From Kitasatospora herbaricolor (lineage in GTDB: Bacteria > Actinomycetota > Actinomycetes > Streptomycetales > Streptomycetaceae), in NCBI RefSeq assembly GCF_030813695.1, contig NZ_JAUSVA010000002.1:5518001-5582000 (forward strand): 64,000 nt of DNA, written 5' to 3'. How positions within the stretch are numbered: position 1 is the first letter of the stretch; the number at the start of each line of letters is the position of its first letter. Under the pieces are notes generated by a model. The model ran no database searches, was not told the origin of the DNA, and saw only the letters and a list, made by a program, of their open reading frames with translations. Below are positions 52,356-59,284 of this stretch, one piece after another. The position numbers were made by a program, and so were the translations under genes.

Positions 52356-53705
52356 GCGCCGCCGGCCGACAGCGGTCCGGTCCTGGACGAACAGCACCGC
52401 GAGCCCGGCGGCCAGCCAGGCCGCGCCCACCCACTGGGCGGTGTGCGCGGCCTCCACGATCACCGCCACCGTCACCGCGATGCCCAGCACCGGGACGACC
52501 AGGTGCCGCAGCCGGTCCCGGGAGCCGTGGCGGACGGTGTACCAGCCGATCACCGAGGCGTGCAGCAGGACGAAGGCGGTCAGCGCGCCGATGTCGACCA
52601 CCGAGGTCAGCTGGTCCAGCCCGTCGTCCCGGCGGGCCGCCCAGACCGCCGCGACCAGCGTGACCACCGCCGCCGTCAGCAGGGCGAGCCGCGGCACACC
52701 GGTCCGTCCGTCGACCGCGGCCAGGGCGCGCGGCAGCCGGCCCTCGCGGCCCATCGCGAACAGCAGCCGCCCCGCCGCGGCCTGCCCGGCCAGCGCGGCG
52801 AAGGCGGCGCCGATCGCCTTGCTGACCGCGACCAGGGTGTGCAGCCAGGGCGCGATCGCGATGTCCACCGTCCGGTAGAAGGCCGCGCCCTGGGCCGCCG
52901 GGTCGGCCGCCAGCTGCTGCGGGGAGTCCGGCTCCAGCAGGGCCGCCAGGTAGGTCTGGGCGACGAAGAGCAGCCCGGCCAGCACCAGGCACCACAGCAC
53001 CGCCCTGGCGACCGCGGCCGAGGCGCCCACCGCCTCCTCCACGAAGGAGGCGATCGCGTCGAAGCCCAGGAACGACAGCACGGCCACGCTGACCGCCGAG
53101 AGCACCGCCGTGAGGGAGAAGCCCCCGACCCCGGTCAGCGGCGAGAGCCAGTCCCGGGCCGCGCCGTCGCGCACCAGCACCACCACCGCCGCCACCAGGA
53201 ACACCGCCAGTACCGCGATCTCCATCGCCAGCACCGCGAAGCCCACCACGGCCGCCGTCCGCACGCCGGCCAGGTTCAGCGCGGTGGTGACCAGCACCGC
53301 CAGCGTCGTCCACACCCAGCGGGAGACGTCCGGCACCAGCGAGTTCAGCGCGATGCCGGAGAACAGGTACGCGACCGCCGGGATCAGCAGGTAGTCCAGC
53401 ATCGCCATCCAGCCCGCCACGAACCCGGGCCCCTCGCCCAGCCCGGCCCGCGCGTAGGCGAACACCGATCCGGTCCTCGGCACCGCGCGCACCATTCGGG
53501 CTTACGAGAAGGCGGTGAACCCCATCGCGACGGTCGCCGCCAGGTAGACCGCCGCGACCGCGCCGTGGCTCTTCGCGTCCAGCACCCCGAACACGCCGAC
53601 CGGTGCCATCGGGGCGATGAACAGCAGGCCGTAGACCATCAGGTCCCGCACGCCCAGGCTGCGCCGCAGTCCGCCGGGCCCGACCGTCTCGCCGCTGGTG
53701 TCCAT
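52353..53705 (-). pseudogene. APC family permease interrupted by an in-frame stop codon
   Basis: Reading from the ATG at 53705 (TGGAG upstream) gives an amino-acid/polyamine permease start: LGVRDLMVYGLLFIAPMAPV and AVYLAATVAMGFTAFS, then a TAA at 53502-53504. The frame then continues unbroken as ARMVRAVPRTGSVFAYARAG LGEGPGFVAGW and on to 52353 with the remaining spans. In family members this site reads FTAxSYAxMVR, so a TAC/TAT Tyr codon changed to TAA. The full length would be 450 codons. Restart at ATG 53495 would lack the first two membrane spans (unwound TM1 substrate site), so activity is unlikely. Sequencing error is the alternative. Confidence 0.85.
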
Positions 53706-53780
53706 AAACTCCACATTTGAGCATTCCGGCCGCGCCCGGCCCCGTACGTGGCGCCCGTCGGCGCGGCTCGACGACGCCCG

Positions 53781-53786
53781 TACCAT
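53781..53786 (+). promoter_or_regulatory. -10 element of a possible leaderless ispH transcript
   Basis: TACCAT seven bases before the ispH ATG (53794). A GGGAG lies between, so a ribosome site is also present and a normal leader is not excluded. Confidence 0.3.
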
Positions 53787-53793
53787 GGGAGCC

Positions 53794-54768
53794 ATGTCCA
53801 CCACTGCTCAGCGCCGCGTCCTGCTCGCCGCCCCCCGGGGCTACTGCGCGGGTGTCGACCGCGCCGTCATCGCCGTGGAGAAGGCCCTTGAGCAGTACGG
53901 GGCGCCGATCTACGTCCGCAAGCAGATCGTCCACAACAAGTACGTCGTGCAGACCCTGGAGAAGCAGGGCGCGATCTTCGTCGACGAGACGGAGGAGGTG
54001 CCCGAGGGCTCCATCGTGGTCTTCTCCGCGCACGGCGTCGCGCCGTCCGTCCACGACGAGGCGAAGGCCGGCAGGCTCGCCACCGTCGACGCGACCTGCC
54101 CGCTGGTGACCAAGGTCCACAAGGAGGCCGTCCGGTTCGCCGAGGAGGACTACGACATCCTGCTGGTGGGCCACGAGGGCCACGAGGAGGTCGTCGGCAC
54201 GATGGGGGAGGCCCCGGACCGGATCCACCTGGTGGACGGTGCCGAGGATGTCGCCAATGTCACCGTGCGTGACGAGAGCAAGGTCGTCTGGCTCTCCCAG
54301 ACCACGCTCTCGGTCGACGAGACGATGGCCACCGTCGGCGAGCTCAAGAAGCGCTTCCCGCTGCTGGTCAGCCCGCCCAGCGACGACATCTGCTACGCCA
54401 CCCAGAACCGCCAGGTCGCGGTCAAGCAGATGGCGCCCGACGTCGACCTGCTGATCGTGGTCGGCTCCAAGAACTCCTCCAACTCGGTGCGCCTGGTCGA
54501 GGTCGGCCTGGAGTACGGCGCCAGGGCCGCCCACCTGGTGGACTTCGCCGACGAGATCGAGGAGTCCTGGCTGGAGGGCGTCACCACGGTGGGCCTCACC
54601 AGCGGCGCCTCGGTGCCCGAGATCCTGGTCGACGGAGTGCTGGCCTTCCTCGCCGAGCGCGGCTACGCCGACGTCTCGATCGTGAAGACCGCCGAGGAGC
54701 ACCTGATCTTCTCGCTGCCCAAGGAGCTCCGCCGCGACCTGCGCGCCGAGGCCGCCGGCAAGCTCTGA
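53794..54768 (+). CDS. ispH: 4-hydroxy-3-methylbut-2-enyl diphosphate reductase
   Basis: 324-aa IspH, last enzyme of the MEP isoprenoid pathway, giving IPP and DMAPP. Iron-sulphur ligands are C18 (APRGYCAGVDRA), C102 (VDATCPLVTKVH) and C200 (DDICYATQNRQ); conserved histidines fit H47, H80 and H130. Isoprenoid supply links it to the cis-prenyltransferase gene at 29343. Start ATG at 53794 (an in-frame ATG at 53785 is also possible). Divergent from the broken permease gene. Confidence 0.95.
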   Translation: MSTTAQRRVLLAAPRGYCAGVDRAVIAVEKALEQYGAPIYVRKQIVHNKYVVQTLEKQGAIFVDETEEVPEGSIVVFSAHGVAPSVHDEAKAGRLATVDATCPLVTKVHKEAVRFAEEDYDILLVGHEGHEEVVGTMGEAPDRIHLVDGAEDVANVTVRDESKVVWLSQTTLSVDETMATVGELKKRFPLLVSPPSDDICYATQNRQVAVKQMAPDVDLLIVVGSKNSSNSVRLVEVGLEYGARAAHLVDFADEIEESWLEGVTTVGLTSGASVPEILVDGVLAFLAERGYADVSIVKTAEEHLIFSLPKELRRDLRAEAAGKL

Positions 54769-54791
54769 CCACCGCCCGTCCGCAGTCCGTC

Positions 54792-54826
54792 CGACGCCCG
54801 GGAGCCCCACGGGGCCCCGGGCGTCG
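54792..54826 (+). terminator. Terminator after ispH
   Basis: Perfect 11-bp stem (54792-54802 with 54816-54826) just past the ispH stop. Confidence 0.75.
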
Positions 54827-54936
54827 TGCTGCCCGTCCGCGGGTATCAGCAGGCGGGGCCGACCGGCCTCTCGTACGTTGGTGCCGGAACGGCCTTCCGT
54901 ACGGTTGCACAGGCCTGTGGACAGAAGGGACGACGC

Positions 54937-55683
54937 ATGACGGCGAACGTATTCGGCGTGGACATCGGCGGCTCCGGCATCAAGGGTGCCCCGGTGGACC
55001 TACGGCGCGGAGTGCTGGCCGAGGAGCGCCACAAGGTGCTGACCCCGCGCCCGGCCTCGCCCGAGGCCGTCGTCGCCGCGGTCTGCGAGGTCGTCCGGCA
55101 CTTCGGCCACCAGGGCCCGGTCGGGCTGACCTTCCCCGGGGTGGTGGTCGGCGGCCACACCCGGACGGCCGCCAACGTGGACAAGGGCTGGATCGGCCTG
55201 GACGCGGAGGGTCTCTTCCGGGAGGCCCTCGACCTGCCCGCCACGCTGCTGAACGACGCGGACGCGGCCGGCCTGGCCGAGACCGCCCACGGCGCGGGCA
55301 AGGACCGGGACGGCGTGGTGCTGGTGCTCACCTTCGGCACCGGCATCGGCAGCGCGCTCTTCGCGGACGGCGTCCTGGTGCCCAACACCGAGCTGGGCCA
55401 CCTGGAGCTGCGCGGCAAGGACGCCGAGCGCCGGGCCTCCTCGGCCGCCAAGGAGCGGCACGAGCTGACCTGGGAGCAGTGGTCCGTGCGGGTCGACGAG
55501 TACCTGGACCTGGTGGAGGGCCTGTTCTCGCCGCAGCTGATCATCATCGGCGGCGGGGTCAGCCGCAAGCACGAGAAGTTCCTGCCGCTGCTCAAGAAGC
55601 GCGAGGCCGAGGTCGTCCCGGCGGAGCTGCGCAACGACGCGGGCATCGTGGGCGCGGCGATGGCGGCGGCCAAGGCCGGCTGA
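54937..55683 (+). CDS. ppgK: Polyphosphate glucokinase
   Basis: 248-aa ROK-fold polyphosphate/ATP glucokinase that phosphorylates glucose. Motifs: phosphate loop VFGVDIGGSGIKGAPVD, LLNDADAAGLAE (catalytic Asp), LVLTFGTGIGSALFADG and NTELGHLELRG. ATG at 54937 has AGAAGGGACG upstream. Length is typical. It lacks the zinc-binding CxCGxxGC motif of other ROK proteins, as expected for PpgK. Terminated at 55752-55791 against the convergent DUF6542 gene. Confidence 0.93.
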   Translation: MTANVFGVDIGGSGIKGAPVDLRRGVLAEERHKVLTPRPASPEAVVAAVCEVVRHFGHQGPVGLTFPGVVVGGHTRTAANVDKGWIGLDAEGLFREALDLPATLLNDADAAGLAETAHGAGKDRDGVVLVLTFGTGIGSALFADGVLVPNTELGHLELRGKDAERRASSAAKERHELTWEQWSVRVDEYLDLVEGLFSPQLIIIGGGVSRKHEKFLPLLKKREAEVVPAELRNDAGIVGAAMAAAKAG

Positions 55684-55751
55684 CCGGCCGGGTGACGACG
55701 GGGGCGCGGACGCGCACCGGGGGCGGCGCCGCCGCAGGCCCGGTCCGCCGT

Positions 55752-55791
55752 TTCCGGCCCGCCCGGGTGGAGCCGCCCGGGCGGGCCGGAA
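55752..55791. terminator. Bidirectional terminator between ppgK and the DUF6542 gene
   Basis: Perfect 16-bp stem (55752-55767 with 55776-55791), eight-base loop. Confidence 0.8.
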
Positions 55792-55794
55792 CGG

Positions 55795-56415
55795 TCAGCG
55801 GTTGCGCTGGATGCGGCGCTGCGCCACGAAGCGCGCCAGTACGATCGCCGCGGCCAGCCCCGTGCCGCCGAACAGCCAGCCGGCCCGCAGCGCCAGCCCG
55901 GTCGCCAGCGCCACCACCTGCGCGGTCACCCCGGAGCTGGACACCGGCCCGAGCAGCAGCAGCGCCGCCGCGAAGGCGATCGGCCCGCTGATCGGCGCGG
56001 CCAGCAGATCGGCCGGGCGCACCCGTACCGCCAGCTGGAAGCAGACCACCAGGTAGCCGACCCCGAACAGCACGCCGAGGCCGCCGAAGACCAGCCGGTC
56101 GACGCCGGCCCCCAGTACGGTGCCGGCCACCGCCAGCACCCCGGTGCCCACCGCCGTCAGCCGGGCCGGCCGGCCGCCGCGCGGCCGCTCCCCCCGGGAC
56201 CTGCCGCCCAGGGGCAGCCGGAGTCTCAGCCGGGGGCCGGTCGCCGGGCGGGCGCCGTCCCGGACCCCGGAGGCCGCCCGCAGCCTGGGCCGGTCCGGCC
56301 CTTCGGCGGCGGCCCGCTCGGGGGCCCGGCCGGGGCCCGGTACGGCGGCCCCGGCTCCGCCGTTCGGCGGTCGGCGTCGGGGCCCTGGCGGCTGGGTACG
56401 GATGCTCTGCTCCAC
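55795..56415 (-). CDS. DUF6542 membrane protein
   Basis: 206 aa. A basic Pro/Arg-rich N-terminal half (about 90 residues) is followed by four hydrophobic spans (LTAVGTGVLAVAGTVLGAGV, VFGGLGVLFGVGYLVVCFQL, GPIAFAAALLLLGPV and LRAGWLFGGTGLAAAIVLAR). This pattern matches the DUF6542 proteins found between ppgK and ychF in Streptomyces; function unknown. GTG at 56415 is inferred: no ribosome site, but TACGTT lies six bases before it, as for leaderless transcripts. The frame upstream to 56763 overlaps the VOC gene and is not used. Confidence 0.75.
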   Translation of the reverse strand: MEQSIRTQPPGPRRRPPNGGAGAAVPGPGRAPERAAAEGPDRPRLRAASGVRDGARPATGPRLRLRLPLGGRSRGERPRGGRPARLTAVGTGVLAVAGTVLGAGVDRLVFGGLGVLFGVGYLVVCFQLAVRVRPADLLAAPISGPIAFAAALLLLGPVSSSGVTAQVVALATGLALRAGWLFGGTGLAAAIVLARFVAQRRIQRNR

Positions 56416-56421
56416 CTGGCC

Positions 56422-56427
56422 AACGTA
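56422..56427 (-). promoter_or_regulatory. -10 element of a leaderless DUF6542 transcript
   Basis: TACGTT on the minus strand, six bases before the GTG at 56415; no ribosome site between. Confidence 0.35.
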
Positions 56428-56533
56428 CGGTCCGATCAACGCCACACTGTGTAATGGTGATCGGGAGCTTGCTCCGTGTCTCCGTCCGGCGCAGTCGTAT
56501 GATGGTCCGTCATCGTGCGTACGGGGAGGAACC

Positions 56534-56917
56534 ATGACGGCGGACTTCGGCTTCGAGCGGTTGCACCACGTGCAGCTCGACATGCCGGCCGGGGCCGAGG
56601 AGCTGTGCCGGGAGTTCTGGGTGGGCGTGCTCGGCATGACCGAGATCGATAAGCCGCCGGTGCTGGCGGCCCGCGGCGGCTGCTGGTTCCGGGGCGGCGG
56701 CGTCGAGGTGCACCTCGGGGTGGTGGCCCACTTCACCCCGTCCGCCAAGGCGCACCCCGGCATCCTGGTGAACGGCCTGGACGGCCTGGCCGCCCGGCTC
56801 GTCGCCCACGGCCATCACGTGGTCCGGGACGGGAACTTCCCCGGGTACCGCCGCTTCCACGCCGCCGACGGGCTCGGCAACCGCCTGGAGTTCCTGGAGC
56901 CTGAGCCGGTCGGCTGA
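56534..56917 (+). CDS. VOC (glyoxalase/bleomycin-resistance) family protein
   Basis: 127-aa vicinal-oxygen-chelate fold protein. The two beta-alpha-beta halves begin FERLHHVQLDMPAGAEELCR and GGVEVHLGVVAHFTP, with possible metal ligands His (HHVQ), Glu/His (VEVHLG) and the C-terminal Glu in NRLEFLEP. Catalytic role unknown; such proteins act as dioxygenases, epimerases or antibiotic binders. ATG at 56534 follows GGGGAGGA. It lies 76 bases before ychF in the same direction. Confidence 0.85.
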   Translation: MTADFGFERLHHVQLDMPAGAEELCREFWVGVLGMTEIDKPPVLAARGGCWFRGGGVEVHLGVVAHFTPSAKAHPGILVNGLDGLAARLVAHGHHVVRDGNFPGYRRFHAADGLGNRLEFLEPEPVG

Positions 56918-56993
56918 GCGCCAGCCCGTAGACTGGGGGATCGGCCCGTACGGTGGCCGCTCCACTCCCTCCGAGCCCACGGGACTGCGCTTC

Positions 56994-58067
56994 ATGTCGC
57001 TCACGATCGGAATCGTCGGCCTGCCGAACGTCGGCAAGTCGACCCTTTTCAACGCCCTGACCAAGAACGACGTGCTGGCGGCCAACTACCCGTTCGCCAC
57101 CATCGAGCCCAACGTCGGCGTCGTCGGCGTTCCGGACGCCCGGCTGAACAAGCTCGCCGAGATCTTCGGCTCGCAGCGGATCCTGCCGGCCACCGTCGAC
57201 TTCGTGGACATCGCGGGCATCGTCCGCGGCGCCTCCGTGGGTGAGGGCCTGGGCAACAAGTTCCTCGCGAACATCCGTGAGTCCGACGCGATCTGCCAGG
57301 TCATCCGGGCCTTCGTCGACCCCGACGTGGTGCACGTGGACGGCAAGGTCTCGCCGAAGGACGACATCGAGACCATCAACACCGAGCTGATCCTCGCGGA
57401 CCTCCAGTCCATCGAGAAGGTGCTGCCCCGGCTCCAGAAGGAGTCGCGCCTGAAGAAGGAGTCGGCCGCCACGCTGGCCGCCGCCGAGGCCGCCCAGAAG
57501 ATCCTGGAGGAGGGCCGGACCCTCTTCGAGGCCGGCTTCGACTCCTCCTCGGTCCGCGAGCTGCACCTGCTCACCACCAAGCCGTTCCTCTACGTCTTCA
57601 ACGTCGACGAGGACGAGCTCACCGACGAGGAGTTCAAGGACGCCCAGCGCGCCCTGGTCGCCCCCGCCGAGGCGATCTTCCTCAACGCGAAGATCGAGTC
57701 CGAGCTGATCGGCATGGACGAGGACGAGGCGCTGGAGCTGCTCCAGTCGATGGGCCAGGAGGAGACCGGCATGGCCACCCTCGGCCGCGTCGGCTACGAG
57801 ACCCTCGGCCTGCAGAGCTACCTCACCGCCGGCCCCAAGGAGACCCGGGCCTGGACGATCAAGAAGGGCGCCACCGCCCCCGAGGCCGCCGGTGTGATCC
57901 ACACCGACTTCCAGAAGGGCTTCATCAAGGCGGAGATCATCTCCTTCGACGACCTCGTCGAGTGCGGCTCGATCGCCGAGGCCCGCAGCAAGGGCAAGGC
58001 CCGCATCGAGGGCAAGGAGTACGTCATGCAGGACGGCGACGTGGTGGAGTTCCGCTTCAACGTGTAG
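56994..58067 (+). CDS. ychF: Obg-like ATPase YchF
   Basis: 357-aa P-loop protein that, unlike other Obg proteins, binds ATP; it interacts with ribosomes and is redox-sensitive. G1 is GLPNVGKSTLFNALT, followed by FATIEPNVGVVGVPDAR, the G3 motif DFVDIAGIVRGAS, a NVDED region in place of canonical NKxD (ATP preference), a coiled coil (about 130-200) and the C-terminal TGS-like domain (AWTIKKGATAPEAAGVIH, MQDGDVVEFRFNV). ATG at 56994. Confidence 0.95.
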   Translation: MSLTIGIVGLPNVGKSTLFNALTKNDVLAANYPFATIEPNVGVVGVPDARLNKLAEIFGSQRILPATVDFVDIAGIVRGASVGEGLGNKFLANIRESDAICQVIRAFVDPDVVHVDGKVSPKDDIETINTELILADLQSIEKVLPRLQKESRLKKESAATLAAAEAAQKILEEGRTLFEAGFDSSSVRELHLLTTKPFLYVFNVDEDELTDEEFKDAQRALVAPAEAIFLNAKIESELIGMDEDEALELLQSMGQEETGMATLGRVGYETLGLQSYLTAGPKETRAWTIKKGATAPEAAGVIHTDFQKGFIKAEIISFDDLVECGSIAEARSKGKARIEGKEYVMQDGDVVEFRFNV

Positions 58068-58113
58068 CCGTACGCGTGCGGCAGGTCGGGCGACCGGTCA
58101 GGCGTGCACCACG

Positions 58114-58147
58114 GAAGGGGTCGGACCCGGTCGGGTCCGACCCCTTC
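58114..58147 (+). terminator. Terminator after ychF
   Basis: Perfect 15-bp stem (58114-58128 with 58133-58147), four-base loop. Confidence 0.82.
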
Positions 58148-58239
58148 TCCGTCGCCGTGCCGGAGGGGCGCTGGACGTTCCGGCGCCAGGTCGGTGACGA
58201 CGGGGGCTCGCCCTGCCTTCGGTGACGGGCGACCTCGGC

Positions 58240-58500
58240 TCAGCCCTCGTAGTGATAGCGACACTGGGCGATCAGGACCGAGTCCTCGGTGGCTTTGTGG
58301 ATCAAGCGGTGCTCGTCGTTGATCCGACGCGACCAGTAGCCCTGGAAGCCGTGCTTGAGCGGCTCCGGTTTGCCGATGCCCTCGTTGCCGTTGCGCGCGA
58401 CGTCCGCGACGAGGGTGTTGATCCGCCTGAGGACTTTGCGGTCCTGGGCCTGCCACCACAGGTAGTCCTCCCAGGCCTGGGAGGAGAAGGTGATCTTCAC
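58240..58500 (-). CDS. yoeB: YoeB-type toxin (ribosome-dependent mRNA endonuclease)
   Basis: 86-aa RelE-fold toxin. E46, R65, H83 and Y84 (the last two in CRYHYEG) fall at exactly the catalytic numbering of E. coli YoeB, and WSRRINDEHRLIH is the family signature. It cuts mRNA at the ribosomal A site when free of antitoxin. Its start overlaps the stop of the upstream antitoxin gene by 4 bases. A small mobile-type pair in otherwise core surroundings. Confidence 0.93.
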   Translation of the reverse strand: MKITFSSQAWEDYLWWQAQDRKVLRRINTLVADVARNGNEGIGKPEPLKHGFQGYWSRRINDEHRLIHKATEDSVLIAQCRYHYEG

Positions 58501-58754
58501 GACGGGTCCGTCAGCTCCCGTACGGTCCCTCCGCCGTTCTCCAGCTCCTCGAAGGAGGCCAGGAGGCGGCGGGCGTTGGCGGGGCTCCGCAGCAGGTATG
58601 CGGTCTCCTTGAGGGACTGGTAGTCCTCCAGGGAGACGATGACCACGGGCTCGTGTCCGGCGCGAGTGATCACTATCTCCTCGCGGTCGTCGGTCACCGC
58701 GTTCAGTACCTCGGCGTAGCGAGCACGGGACTCCGAATAGGTCATCGTCTTCAT
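58497..58754 (-). CDS. yefM: YefM-type antitoxin
   Basis: 85-aa Phd/YefM antitoxin. The N-terminal DNA-binding fold is MTYSESRARYAEVLNAVTDD with EEIVITRAGHEPVVIVSLED YQSLKETAYLLRSPAN; the acidic C-terminus neutralises YoeB. GGAGGAG lies 7 bases before the ATG at 58754. The complex should repress its own promoter. Confidence 0.92.
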   Translation of the reverse strand: MKTMTYSESRARYAEVLNAVTDDREEIVITRAGHEPVVIVSLEDYQSLKETAYLLRSPANARRLLASFEELENGGGTVRELTDPS

Positions 58755-58857
58755 GGTCCGACTCCTCCGCTGGGTACAGGAAACTGTACGCCCGCCCGGT
58801 GTCGGCGGCGCGAACCCTCCTTGCTGCCGGGTCGCCGCCGCCGACCCGCCCGGGCGG

Positions 58858-59181
58858 TCAGCCGGCGGTCTCGGTCCGTACCCAGTCGAGGTAGGCGGGG
58901 CTGCCGGCGAGGACCGGGACGGCGATGATCTCCGGGGTGTCGTAGGTGTGGTGCGCCGTGACGAACGCCGCGAGCCGGTCGAAGAGTTCGGCGCGGGTCT
59001 TGAAGTCGACCCGCCACTCGGATTCGGTCCGCACCTCGCCCTCCCAGCGGTAGACCGAGGTGACCGGGTGGAGCTGGGCGCAGGCGGCCAGCCGTTCGCC
59101 GACCACGGCGGCGGCGAGCGCGCGCGCCGCGTCCTCGGCGTCGTGGGTGGTGGTGACCACGAAGAAGGCGGGGGTCGTCAT
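58858..59181 (-). CDS. cutA: Divalent cation tolerance protein CutA
   Basis: 107-aa CutA1, a small trimeric ferredoxin-like protein linked to copper and other metal tolerance. Typical segments: VVGERLAACAQLHPVTSVYR WEGEVRTESEW, then HTYDTPEIIAVPVLAGSPAYLDWV. No ribosome site; TAGGCT lies six bases before the ATG, suggesting a leaderless message. Confidence 0.93.
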   Translation of the reverse strand: MTTPAFFVVTTTHDAEDAARALAAAVVGERLAACAQLHPVTSVYRWEGEVRTESEWRVDFKTRAELFDRLAAFVTAHHTYDTPEIIAVPVLAGSPAYLDWVRTETAG

Positions 59182-59187
59182 GGGGGC

Positions 59188-59193
59188 AGCCTA
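59188..59193 (-). promoter_or_regulatory. -10 element of a leaderless cutA transcript
   Basis: TAGGCT on the minus strand, six bases before the cutA ATG (59181); no ribosome site between. Confidence 0.4.
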
Positions 59194-59284
59194 GGGCCCG
59201 GGCCGGCCGTTCGTGGGGCCCCTCGCGCGGTGTTTGAGTACCCGTACTCATGTGCGGCGCCCGTTCGGCCGGGACACTCTGGGC

